Virus record (IMG/VR): IMGVR_UViG_3300042888_001950
Location: 1 to 28,994 of that record
From: a virus
Length of the DNA stretch: 28,994 bases
Strand: one strand, 5' to 3'
Both the position numbers and the translations under genes were made by a program. Of this stretch, positions 7,273 through 14,900 are shown one piece after another (positions within the stretch are counted from its first letter, which is position 1; each line of letters starts with the position of its first letter). Under the pieces are notes generated by a model. That model searched no databases, was not told where the DNA came from, and saw only the letters and a program-made list of their open reading frames with translations.

Positions 7273-9138
7273 ATGGAAAATAATCAAAACAATCAAAATA
7301 ATTTAACTGTTTGGCAAAGATTATCAAAAGCGTTTGGTCCTAATTCATTATTGAATCAAGACTATCCGACTTATAAAGTTGATAAAAAAGAGTTGTTAAA
7401 AACAACTTCTAAAGCTGAATACGAAAAAGAAAAGTTACAGGCTCAACAAACTTATTACTTAGGTAATCAGTGGACTAAAATTGAAAGTAACTTATATACT
7501 CAAGCGGTTTATTATGAACCAACTCGTTTAGCATCATTTTATGATTATGAAAGTATGGAGTACACACCTGAAATTTCTGCAGCATTAGACATTTATGGTG
7601 AGGAATCAACAACGGTTGACCAAAATGGTCATATGTTACAAGTATTTTCTGAATCAAAACGAATCAAATCAATCTTAACGGATTTATTCAACAACGCTTT
7701 AGATATTAATACAAATTTACCTATGTGGACAAGAAATACTTGTAAATATGGGGATAATTTCGTTTACCTAAAATTAGATGGTGAAAAAGGTATTGTTGGT
7801 GCTATGCAACTTCCTAATATTGAAATAGAACGATTAGAGAGAGGTATGGCAGCTAAATCCGCTAATGTTGAGGAATTACCTGAAAATAGAGGGTTAAGGT
7901 TCAAGTGGAAATCTAAAGATATGGAATTTAACACTTGGGAGATTGCTCACTTTAGATTATTAGGTGATGATAGAAAATTACCTTATGGTACTTCTATGTT
8001 GGAGAAAGCGAGAAGAATTTGGAAACAATTATTACTATCTGAAGACGCGATGTTAATTTATAGAACATCAAGAGCACCTGAGAGAAGAGTATTTAAAGTT
8101 TTCGTTGGTAATATGGATGATAAAGATGTTGAACCATATGTACAACGTGTTGCGAATAAATTCAAAAGAAGTCAGGTTGTTGATTCAAGTTCAGGAAATG
8201 TTGATATGAGATTTAATCAAATGGCTGTTGACCAAGATTATTTCATCCCTGTTCGTGACCAAGCGGCTGCTTCACCTATTGAGACTTTACCCGGTGCTCA
8301 AAACTTAGCTGAAATCGCGGATATTGAGTATATTCAAAAGAAATTATTAACGGCTCTTAGAGTCCCTAAAGCCTTTTTAGGGTTTGAAGAACCTGTTGGT
8401 GGTGGTAAAGATTTATCGTTAATGGATATTCGTTTCGCAAGAACAATTAATAGAATACAAAATTGTATGATTGCCGAATTAAATAAAATTGCAATTATTC
8501 ATTTATTTTTATTAGGTTTTGAAGATGAGTTATCTAATTTTACATTAGGTTTAACTAACCCATCAAGTCAAGCGGATTTATTAAAAATTGACATATTCAA
8601 AGAAAAATTGTTGGCTTATAAAGATGCTGTAGCACCTATTGAGGGTATTGCTCCGGTTTCTGTATCTTGGGCTAAAAAACATATCCTAGGATTTTCTGAT
8701 GAAGAAATTAAACTTGATTTACAACAACAACGTATTGAGAAAGCGGCCGGTGCTGAATTAACTAATACCGCAACAGTTATTACTCATACAGGTATCTTTG
8801 ATAATATTGATAAGTTATATGGTAATAAACCTGGAGCTCCACAAGCTGCCGGTGCAACACCACCAGCAGAACCTGGAAGTGAAGGTGGCGGAGAAGATTT
8901 TGGTGCGTTAGGCGGAGCCCCTGAGATGGGTGGTGAAGAATTAGGTGGAACTCCACCTCCAGGACCTGAAGCAGGTGGTGAAGCTGGGGTAACACCAGAA
9001 TCATTTAAGAAAACCAACCATAACATTTTATTAGAAAATGAAGGGCTATTTAATGACGATTCTTACATCAATTTATCTAAAGGTGAAAATTATTTAGGAG
9101 AAATTGAAGACCAATTGGATAAACTTCTGAATGGTTAG
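7273..9138 (+). CDS. 20: Portal protein (gp20-like)
   Basis: 621 residues; T4 gp20 is 524. Portal dodecamers form the unique vertex through which DNA enters and leaves. Typical gp20 stretches are present: LPYGTSMLEKARRIWKQLLL, YRTSRAPERRVFKVFVGN, DQDYFIPVRD, LPGAQNLAEIADIEYIQKKL and ALRVPKAFLGFEE. The core ends near residue 510. A C-terminal extension of about 100 residues follows: a Gly/Pro/Glu-rich disordered linker (about 518-575), then a short helical tail (ENEGLFNDDSYINLS to the end). This tail is extra relative to T4 and could be a flexible tether inside the head or removed by the prohead protease (LLE just before NEG is a possible site); that is inference. Confidence 0.95.
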   Translation: MENNQNNQNNLTVWQRLSKAFGPNSLLNQDYPTYKVDKKELLKTTSKAEYEKEKLQAQQTYYLGNQWTKIESNLYTQAVYYEPTRLASFYDYESMEYTPEISAALDIYGEESTTVDQNGHMLQVFSESKRIKSILTDLFNNALDINTNLPMWTRNTCKYGDNFVYLKLDGEKGIVGAMQLPNIEIERLERGMAAKSANVEELPENRGLRFKWKSKDMEFNTWEIAHFRLLGDDRKLPYGTSMLEKARRIWKQLLLSEDAMLIYRTSRAPERRVFKVFVGNMDDKDVEPYVQRVANKFKRSQVVDSSSGNVDMRFNQMAVDQDYFIPVRDQAAASPIETLPGAQNLAEIADIEYIQKKLLTALRVPKAFLGFEEPVGGGKDLSLMDIRFARTINRIQNCMIAELNKIAIIHLFLLGFEDELSNFTLGLTNPSSQADLLKIDIFKEKLLAYKDAVAPIEGIAPVSVSWAKKHILGFSDEEIKLDLQQQRIEKAAGAELTNTATVITHTGIFDNIDKLYGNKPGAPQAAGATPPAEPGSEGGGEDFGALGGAPEMGGEELGGTPPPGPEAGGEAGVTPESFKKTNHNILLENEGLFNDDSYINLSKGENYLGEIEDQLDKLLNG

Positions 9139-9146
9139 ATATTTAT
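9139..9146 (+). promoter_or_regulatory. ATATTTAT candidate late-promoter box
   Basis: The exact octamer starts right after the portal stop codon and is followed by AT and then ATAAAAAA. It lies 15 bases before the ATG at 9162, one of the best matches to the extended pattern. Confidence 0.6.
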
Positions 9147-9161
9147 ATATAAAAAAGTAAA

Positions 9162-9881
9162 ATGATAAAGTTCGGTATATTAAAATCACAGGTTGAGAAT
9201 GTATTATTAGAATCATATAAAAATGATACATTTAAAAAAGAAGTACAAAATTTTAAGAAACTTGTATTAGAAAATAAAAATATTAATAAAATATTTTATC
9301 TATATGATGATTTAACCTCTAACAAGGGGTTAAATGAATCTATAGTTAATGAATACATCACTGAATGTATTTCAATTTATGAAAATACAATTAATAAAAT
9401 TACACCATCCGATATTGATAAATTAAAGAAATGGGTTGGTAATAATAAAACAGAAAATATATATGAATCTGTTGACAATTTATTTTCAAAAGATGTTCTT
9501 ATGATTGAGTCAAGAATTCAATCTAAAAAAGTTATTTCAGAAACTTTAAAAGTATCCCCTAAACAAATTCAGGAAAATGTTAACATACCTTTAGGTTCAA
9601 TGGTTAATATTGCAAATAAAACTATTAACACATTTATTGAAAATTTAGAGGAGTCAGATAAAAAAGAATTAAAAACTTTATTATCAACAGATGATGAAGA
9701 ATTAAAATTAAAGTATGATTCAATTAAAGAAACTATCATCACAAAATTAACTAAAATGAAAGGCGATGAACTAGATGTTTCAACTAACAATACAATCAAC
9801 GAAACAATTGATAGAGTTGTTTCAGAAAAATATGATAAATTAAATTATGTTAAACTTAAAACTTTAAACGAAAATTTATAA
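9162..9881 (+). CDS. Helical protein between portal and protease, possible prohead core component
   Basis: 239 residues, predominantly Lys/Glu/Asn/Ile/Leu, consistent with long helices and some coiled coil. No family recognised and no enzyme motif. It begins MIKFGILKSQVENVLLES and is rich in hydrophobic-x-Glu triplets (VLLE, LNE, ISE), the kind of site cut by T4-type prohead protease. In T4 the genes between portal (20) and protease (21) are the prohead core proteins 67 and 68, so position and composition make a core role plausible, though no sequence homology to them can be claimed. It has its own candidate promoter and ends just before a strong terminator. Confidence 0.6.
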   Translation: MIKFGILKSQVENVLLESYKNDTFKKEVQNFKKLVLENKNINKIFYLYDDLTSNKGLNESIVNEYITECISIYENTINKITPSDIDKLKKWVGNNKTENIYESVDNLFSKDVLMIESRIQSKKVISETLKVSPKQIQENVNIPLGSMVNIANKTINTFIENLEESDKKELKTLLSTDDEELKLKYDSIKETIITKLTKMKGDELDVSTNNTINETIDRVVSEKYDKLNYVKLKTLNENL

Positions 9882-9903
9882 ATCAATCTATAAGTTTAAA
9901 ATC

Positions 9904-9930
9904 AACCCCTCCGATAACGAGGGGTTTTTT
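9904..9930 (+). terminator. Intrinsic terminator between portal unit and protease unit
   Basis: The stem AACCCCTC (9904-9911) pairs with GAGGGGTT (9919-9926) around a 7-base loop, followed by a T run to 9930. Confidence 0.85.
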
Positions 9931-10007
9931 ATTACCTATATATTTTTTTGACAATAAGGTATTATTTACTTACTTTTTTAAAAAATAAACTAAAAATATG
10001 TACATTA

Positions 10008-10478
10008 ATGAAAAAAGGAAAAACATCACAGATTGATGGATTTGATAATGCAAAAATAACTTACGGAACAGTAGATTCTGTAAATCTAAAATCAATTTAT
10101 CTTAACATACAAACTTGGGTTGAACCAATAACCGAAGTTGAAGATTGGAATAGAATAGTTTTAAACTTAAGTAGAAACATTAAACACTCCATTTACGAGG
10201 TTATGAATGAAGATGTATTCACAAAAACTTTTATAGTTGATTTAGATTTGAGGTCAAGTGGATTATCAATATTAAAGAAATCATTTATGAATTTAGAAAT
10301 TAATTTTTATCTTAACGATAGTGAAATTGATTTTAAAGATGAAAAAATAAGAAAAACATTGTCAAAAATAACATACGAAATATTCAAAGAGAATTTTAAA
10401 GATAATAAATATTTTAATTTTTATTTAACTAAAACATCTAAATTATGTGATAATATGTTAGAAATAGAAAATTCTTAA
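10008..10478 (+). CDS. Hypothetical protein upstream of prohead protease
   Basis: 156 residues from the ATG at 10008. The reading frame stays open to a TTG at 9948, but that lies next to the terminator's T run, so the ATG is preferred. The sequence is mixed alpha/beta (IYLNIQTWVEPI, TFIVDLDLRSSGLS, LEINFYLN) with a lysine-rich helical end. No signal peptide or motif is visible and the family is not recognised. It is isolated upstream by a terminator and downstream by a candidate promoter for the protease, so it forms a short unit of its own in the head cluster. Confidence 0.6.
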   Translation: MKKGKTSQIDGFDNAKITYGTVDSVNLKSIYLNIQTWVEPITEVEDWNRIVLNLSRNIKHSIYEVMNEDVFTKTFIVDLDLRSSGLSILKKSFMNLEINFYLNDSEIDFKDEKIRKTLSKITYEIFKENFKDNKYFNFYLTKTSKLCDNMLEIENS

Positions 10479-10485
10479 TATTTAT
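10478..10485 (+). promoter_or_regulatory. ATATTTAT candidate late-promoter box before protease
   Basis: The exact octamer overlaps the stop codon of the upstream gene, is followed by TA and then ATAAAAAC, and lies 17 bases before the protease ATG at 10503. Confidence 0.6.
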
Positions 10486-10502
10486 TAATAAAAACATTTA
10501 TT

Positions 10503-11237
10503 ATGAGTAATATAGAAATTAATAAAACTAATGTCCTTAATAAAAAATTAATTCTAATTGAATACGATGCGGGTTATATTTCACCAAAAGATGAGTATAA
10601 TTCTAAAATAATTAAAGAGTCTGATGGTATGTTAGACCATTCAAAACCTTTTGAATTTTACGCTGTATTACAAAAATACGATACCCCTAATAGAAATGGT
10701 AGAGTATACCCTAAAAGACTATTAGAAAGAGAAGCTCAGAATTATAGAAAAATGATTGAGAAAGGAACTGCGTTATCAGAATTAAACCATCCTGAATCAT
10801 CATTAATTGACTTAGATAGAGTATCACATTTAATTACTGATGTATGGTGGGAAGGACCTGCGTTAATCGGTAAAATAAAACTATTAACAACACCAGGTTA
10901 CCACGAAAGAGGTATTGTATCATCTAAAGGTGATTTGGCTGCCAATTATTTAAGACAAGGGGTTACTTTAGGTATCTCATCAAGAGGTGTAGGTTCGCTT
11001 AAAAAAGTGGGTGAACAAAATGAAGTTCAAGACGACTTTGAACTAATTTGTTTTGACTTAGTTTCATCACCATCAACACCGGGGGCGTATCTATACCATA
11101 ACGAAGGTGATAGACAGAAATATGATGAAAACCTTGACGAAGAAAAAAAGACAACTATAGAGCGACAAGTCGGAAGTAATGGTAATAAATCACTTGACTT
11201 AATGAAAAAATTAAACGATTATTTAGGAAACAAATAA
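10503..11237 (+). CDS. 21: Prohead core protease (gp21-like, peptidase S77)
   Basis: 244 residues; T4 gp21 is 212. This serine protease cleaves scaffold, capsid and internal proteins during prohead maturation. Family landmarks appear in order: TPNRNGRVYPKRLLERE (61-77), ALSELNHPES with candidate catalytic His96, DLDRVSHLITDVWWEG, LGISSRGVGSL with the nucleophile serine in the S159-S160 pair, and DDFELICFDLVSSPSTPGA including D185. All expected catalytic positions look intact. The N-terminal 45 residues and the Lys/Glu-rich C-terminal 40 residues are less conserved and may be removed on self-cleavage. It is followed after 12 bases by a small gene and then a terminator. Confidence 0.93.
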   Translation: MSNIEINKTNVLNKKLILIEYDAGYISPKDEYNSKIIKESDGMLDHSKPFEFYAVLQKYDTPNRNGRVYPKRLLEREAQNYRKMIEKGTALSELNHPESSLIDLDRVSHLITDVWWEGPALIGKIKLLTTPGYHERGIVSSKGDLAANYLRQGVTLGISSRGVGSLKKVGEQNEVQDDFELICFDLVSSPSTPGAYLYHNEGDRQKYDENLDEEKKTTIERQVGSNGNKSLDLMKKLNDYLGNK

Positions 11238-11249
11238 ATAAAATATAAT

Positions 11250-11459
11250 ATGGACGAAAAGTACTTTGTTGCAAAAATCGCAATTGATTCAATTGATAAT
11301 GAATCAGGTAAATTAAAAAAACTTAGAGAAGAAAAATTAGTTAGGGGTTATAATCCAACTGATGTTGAATCTAAAGTAACCAAAATCTATGAAAACTATA
11401 ACCTTGCTTGGAGAATTACAGGAATTGTTGAAAGTAAAATTGACGAGGTAATAGAATAA
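11250..11459 (+). CDS. Small hypothetical protein after prohead protease
   Basis: 69 residues, highly charged. It contains KLKKLREEKLVRGYNPTDVE followed by a segment ending NYNLAWRITGIVESK. Its start is 12 bases after the protease stop with an AT-rich spacer, so the two are almost certainly co-transcribed, and a strong terminator follows 21 bases after its stop. No domain recognised. Its fixed place between protease and scaffold suggests a head-assembly role, but nothing in the sequence shows which. Confidence 0.6.
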   Translation: MDEKYFVAKIAIDSIDNESGKLKKLREEKLVRGYNPTDVESKVTKIYENYNLAWRITGIVESKIDEVIE

Positions 11460-11480
11460 TTATCAATTAAAATTAAATTA

Positions 11481-11509
11481 AAAGAGGACTTATTAAGTCC
11501 TCTTTTTTT
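11481..11509 (+). terminator. Intrinsic terminator after protease unit
   Basis: The inverted repeat AAAGAGGACTTA (11481-11492) / TAAGTCCTCTTT (11494-11505) is followed by a T run to 11509. It separates protease from scaffold and capsid transcription. Confidence 0.88.
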
Positions 11510-11578
11510 GTTTATATAAAAAAATATTCATTTTTAATACAAAAAAAGTGATTTTTTTTAACTTTTTCTTTTTTCTCA

Positions 11579-11586
11579 ATATTTAT
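11579..11586 (+). promoter_or_regulatory. ATATTTAT candidate late-promoter box before scaffold/capsid
   Basis: The exact octamer lies 17 bases before the scaffold ATG at 11604 and is preceded by a marked T-rich tract (11550-11576). It is the only candidate promoter between the terminator at 11481-11509 and the capsid gene, so it probably serves both scaffold and capsid. Confidence 0.6.
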
Positions 11587-11603
11587 AATAAATAAAAACA
11601 ATA

Positions 11604-12971
11604 ATGGCAAAAGAAAAATCTTTAGTTGAGGACGCAATCATCCAAATGAGAAATTTGGAAGAAGCTGTTGCGGAAAATGCAAAAGGAATACTTGCTTCTA
11701 CAATGAAGGAAGAAATCAAAGAACTAGTAAAAGAATCTCTGACCGAACAAGAAGACGAGATTGACACAGATGTTGAAATGGATTTACCTACGGATGACGA
11801 AGGTGATGAAATGGATATTGATAATATTGACGATATGGAAGACGAAGAAGACTTTGATGAGTTTGGTGATGACGAAGACGTTATTGACCTAACTGATATT
11901 GAAGACGATTCTGAAATCTTACGTGTATTTAGTTTATTAGGACCTGAAGATAATGTTATAGTTAAGAAAGACGAGACTGGTAACATTAGCTTAAAAGATG
12001 GTGATAAAGAATACATGATTGTTGGTGAAAACGAAGACGAAGATGCTGACATGGAAATGTTTGAAGGTTTCGGAGAATTTGAAGACGACGAAGAACAAGA
12101 AGAAGACGAACTTTACGAAGAAGATGAATTTTCAAATGAAGATGAATCTATTGACGATATCGTTTCTAAAGTATTTGGAGAAGGTCAAGACTTTGAGGAT
12201 AATGAACTTGAAGAAAATGATGAAGAAGTTGTTTACGAAATTGAAATGGACGACGAAGATTTAATGGATGAAGAAGATGAATATCTTGAGGAATCTAAAT
12301 CAACAATTAAACCTAAAGGTGTTGGTATGGGTAAACCAAAATTCTCTTATAATTCTAAACCAAATCAAGGAAAAGGTTTCAACACTAAAATGAAAGAAGC
12401 CCCTAAATCTGTTGGAACTGGAAAAGCGAAATTTGAATTTAAAGAAGACGAAGATTTTGAAAAAATAGAAACTAAAGAAGCTGCTCGCACTATCGGAAAT
12501 GGTTCTAAATCAGGTCGTGGTCTTAGAAAAGGTATTACTCCTAATAGAAACTTGGAATTCCCTATTAAAGAAAATACTGACGCTAAAGAACTACAAATCC
12601 TTAGAGAAAAAAACGAAGAGTATAGAAAAGCTTTAAATATTTTCAGAAATAAATTAAATGAGGTTGCTGTTTTTAACTCAAACTTAGCTTACGCTACTCG
12701 TTTATTTACTGAATGTACTACTTCAAAACAAGAAAAAATAAACATATTGAAAAGATTTGATGGTGTTGAAACGATTAAAGAATCTAAAAACTTATATCAA
12801 AGTCTTAAAAATGAATTGTCAGTTAAATCTGGTAAACCAATCAATGAATCTATTGAGTCTAAATTAGACAAAACACATTCAACTGGTTCTGCCGTTAATT
12901 TAATTGAATCAAAAACTTACGAAAATCCACAATTCCTTAGAATGAAAGATTTGATGAGTAAATTAAAATAA
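11604..12971 (+). CDS. 22: Prohead scaffold protein (gp22-like)
   Basis: 455 residues; T4 gp22 is 269. It forms the inner core around which capsid protein assembles and is normally destroyed by the prohead protease. The N-terminal 45 residues are helical. Residues about 50-250 are extremely acidic (runs of Glu/Asp with Met), and 230-320 is a basic, Gly/Lys-rich region. A C-terminal helical domain from about 322 contains REKNEEYRKALNIFRNKL, EVAVFNSNLAYATRLF and SKQEKINILKRFDGVE, typical of scaffold C-termini in T4-like phages. The call rests on this domain plus its place between protease and capsid. The acidic insert is long compared with T4. Confidence 0.8.
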   Translation: MAKEKSLVEDAIIQMRNLEEAVAENAKGILASTMKEEIKELVKESLTEQEDEIDTDVEMDLPTDDEGDEMDIDNIDDMEDEEDFDEFGDDEDVIDLTDIEDDSEILRVFSLLGPEDNVIVKKDETGNISLKDGDKEYMIVGENEDEDADMEMFEGFGEFEDDEEQEEDELYEEDEFSNEDESIDDIVSKVFGEGQDFEDNELEENDEEVVYEIEMDDEDLMDEEDEYLEESKSTIKPKGVGMGKPKFSYNSKPNQGKGFNTKMKEAPKSVGTGKAKFEFKEDEDFEKIETKEAARTIGNGSKSGRGLRKGITPNRNLEFPIKENTDAKELQILREKNEEYRKALNIFRNKLNEVAVFNSNLAYATRLFTECTTSKQEKINILKRFDGVETIKESKNLYQSLKNELSVKSGKPINESIESKLDKTHSTGSAVNLIESKTYENPQFLRMKDLMSKLK

Positions 12972-13002
12972 AAAATAAACATAAAATTAAACAAAAACAA
13001 AA

Positions 13003-14847
13003 ATGGGAGCATTATTAGAATCAGGTCTTGTTGGTAACATCGGACTAAAACACCTTAAAGTTATCAAAGAAGATACTATTAACAAATGGGATAAATTAGG
13101 ATTCCTAGAAGGTCTTAAAGGACACTTAAGAGAAAACGTAGCTCAATTATATGAGAACCAAGCGTCTTTCTTGATTAACGAAGCTACTTCAGAAGGTTCA
13201 TCAGGTTCATTTGAAACTGTTGTATTCCCTATCGTAAGAAGAGTTTTCTCAAAATTATTGGCGAATGAAATCGTATCTGTACAAGCAATGAACTTACCAA
13301 TTGGTAAATTGTTCTTCTTCGTACCTAAAATTCAAGGTTACAATGGTGGTGTTGAAGGTCAACAATCAGGTGACCACTACGCACCAATAGGTTCTCCAGG
13401 AAACTACTCAGGTAGTACAGAAGCTGGATATACAGGTGCTGGAGCTTACGCTAAAAATCTTTATGATTTGTTTTATGAAGGTACTGAACCAGGATTGAAC
13501 CCAGGTGGTTTATTTGATTACTCTAAAGGTAGATGGTCAGCTATTACTTCTACAGTAGCTATTCAACAATGGTCTAATGGTAATTTAGTTGACGCTGTAA
13601 TTTCTGGTACTTCAACAAGTGCTGGTGTTATTGCTGGAGGTAATACAAGAAAAGTAATTGTAAAACTTTGTGGTTTCCAAGATACTGGAGCTGGTAAATT
13701 AATTGGACCTGATGGAAATGAAATGGACACAGAAACTTTCTTGTCTGATTTAATTATCTACACTGGTTCTGGTTTAACAGTTGCCGCTGGTAGTCCATGT
13801 ACAGTTTCAACAGGAGCTTTATTGTATAGAGTTGTTACTCAACAATATGGTCAAGGTATCGTAAATGGTGCTTCAGGAACTAGAACTCAAACTTCTTGGC
13901 CAACAAACAACGGTGGTTCATTCCAAAGTCCATGTAACGCTAACGGATGTATCTTCTTAGAAGTTGATTTGTCTTGTCCAGCTTGTGCTGATTGTGGTTC
14001 TGATTCATTAGATGGATACACTGGAACAACTATTTCTACAGGTTTAACTTCATCATCTTTCAACGCTGCTTGGAGACGTTACGAAGAATTAGAATTTGAA
14101 GATAAAATCGGTGAGGTTTCATTTGATTTAGAGTCTGTTACTGTATCTGTTACAGAAAGAAAATTAAGAGCACAATGGTCTCCTGAGTTAGCTCAAGACG
14201 TTGCAGCTTTCCATAACATTGATGCTGAAGCAGAATTAACTGCTTTGTTATCTGAACAAGTTGCGGCAGAGATTGACCGTGAAATCTTAAGAGATTTACG
14301 TAAAGGTGCTGCTTGGACTTTGAGATGGGATTACAATGGATGGAGAAGAGTAGGAGCTACAACTTCTTATACACAAAAAGACTGGAACCAAACTTTGATT
14401 ACAGCTATTAACCAATTGTCAGCACAAATTCACAAATCTACTTTAAGAGGTGGTGCTAACTGGATTGTAGTTTCTTCTGAGGTTTCTGCTATCTTTGATG
14501 ACTTAGAGTACTTCCACGTATCTAACGCTTCAGCTGAACAAGACCAATATAACATGGGTATTGAAAGAGTTGGAACATTAGCTGGTCGTTACCAAGTTTA
14601 CCGTGACCCTTACTTCCCAGCTAACCAAGTGTTAATTGGACATAAAGGTACTTCATTGTTAGACACAGGTTATATCTACGCACCATACGTGCCGTTGCAA
14701 TTAACTCCAACAATGTATAACCCTTTTAACTTTACTCCAATAAAAGGAATAATGACAAGGTATGCTAAAAAAATGGTAAACAACCGCTTTTACGCCCGAA
14801 TTACTGTTGATGGTGTTAGAACATTTGATATTAAAGAATTAAGATAA
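13003..14847 (+). CDS. 23: Major capsid protein (gp23-like)
   Basis: 614 residues; T4 gp23 is 521. HK97-fold capsid subunit. Characteristic gp23 stretches are clear: RKLRAQWSPELAQDVAAFHN, AEAELTALLSEQVAAEIDRE, HVSNASAEQDQYNMGIERVG and GRYQVYRDPYFPANQVLIGH. The N-terminal 60 residues resemble the T4 propeptide; a likely protease site is after E60 in FLINE|ATSEG (hydrophobic-x-Glu), near the T4 position. Extra length lies in the 110-345 region, which contains a cysteine cluster (C311, C316, C325, C328, C331). The gene uses more C-ending codons (ATC, TTC, TAC) than its neighbours, as expected for a very highly expressed protein. A strong terminator follows. Confidence 0.95.
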   Translation: MGALLESGLVGNIGLKHLKVIKEDTINKWDKLGFLEGLKGHLRENVAQLYENQASFLINEATSEGSSGSFETVVFPIVRRVFSKLLANEIVSVQAMNLPIGKLFFFVPKIQGYNGGVEGQQSGDHYAPIGSPGNYSGSTEAGYTGAGAYAKNLYDLFYEGTEPGLNPGGLFDYSKGRWSAITSTVAIQQWSNGNLVDAVISGTSTSAGVIAGGNTRKVIVKLCGFQDTGAGKLIGPDGNEMDTETFLSDLIIYTGSGLTVAAGSPCTVSTGALLYRVVTQQYGQGIVNGASGTRTQTSWPTNNGGSFQSPCNANGCIFLEVDLSCPACADCGSDSLDGYTGTTISTGLTSSSFNAAWRRYEELEFEDKIGEVSFDLESVTVSVTERKLRAQWSPELAQDVAAFHNIDAEAELTALLSEQVAAEIDREILRDLRKGAAWTLRWDYNGWRRVGATTSYTQKDWNQTLITAINQLSAQIHKSTLRGGANWIVVSSEVSAIFDDLEYFHVSNASAEQDQYNMGIERVGTLAGRYQVYRDPYFPANQVLIGHKGTSLLDTGYIYAPYVPLQLTPTMYNPFNFTPIKGIMTRYAKKMVNNRFYARITVDGVRTFDIKELR

Positions 14848-14870
14848 TCAAATATACTTAATTAAAACTA

Positions 14871-14900
14871 AAGGGACAAGAAATTGTCCCTTTTTTTTTT
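14871..14900 (+). terminator. Intrinsic terminator after major capsid gene
   Basis: The stem AAGGGACAA (14871-14879) pairs with TTGTCCCTT (14884-14892) around a GAAA tetraloop, followed by ten T (14891-14900). The last two bases of the T run are part of the stop codon of the opposing gene. Confidence 0.9.

Noticed and set aside
8784-9026. Pro/Gly/Ser-rich open frame on the - strand within portal
   Set aside because: Antisense of the Gly/Pro-rich portal linker; it overlaps a well-supported gene and has no independent signals.
9948-10007. TTGACA at 9948 as a sigma70-type -35 box
   Set aside because: No -10 element at proper spacing, and Bacteroidota-type signals differ; chance match in the terminator's T tract.
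11576-12052. Ser-rich open frame on the - strand, 158 codons
   Set aside because: It is the antisense image of the Glu/Asp-rich scaffold gene: GAA/GAT codons read backwards give Ser/Ile-rich protein. No promoter or domain.
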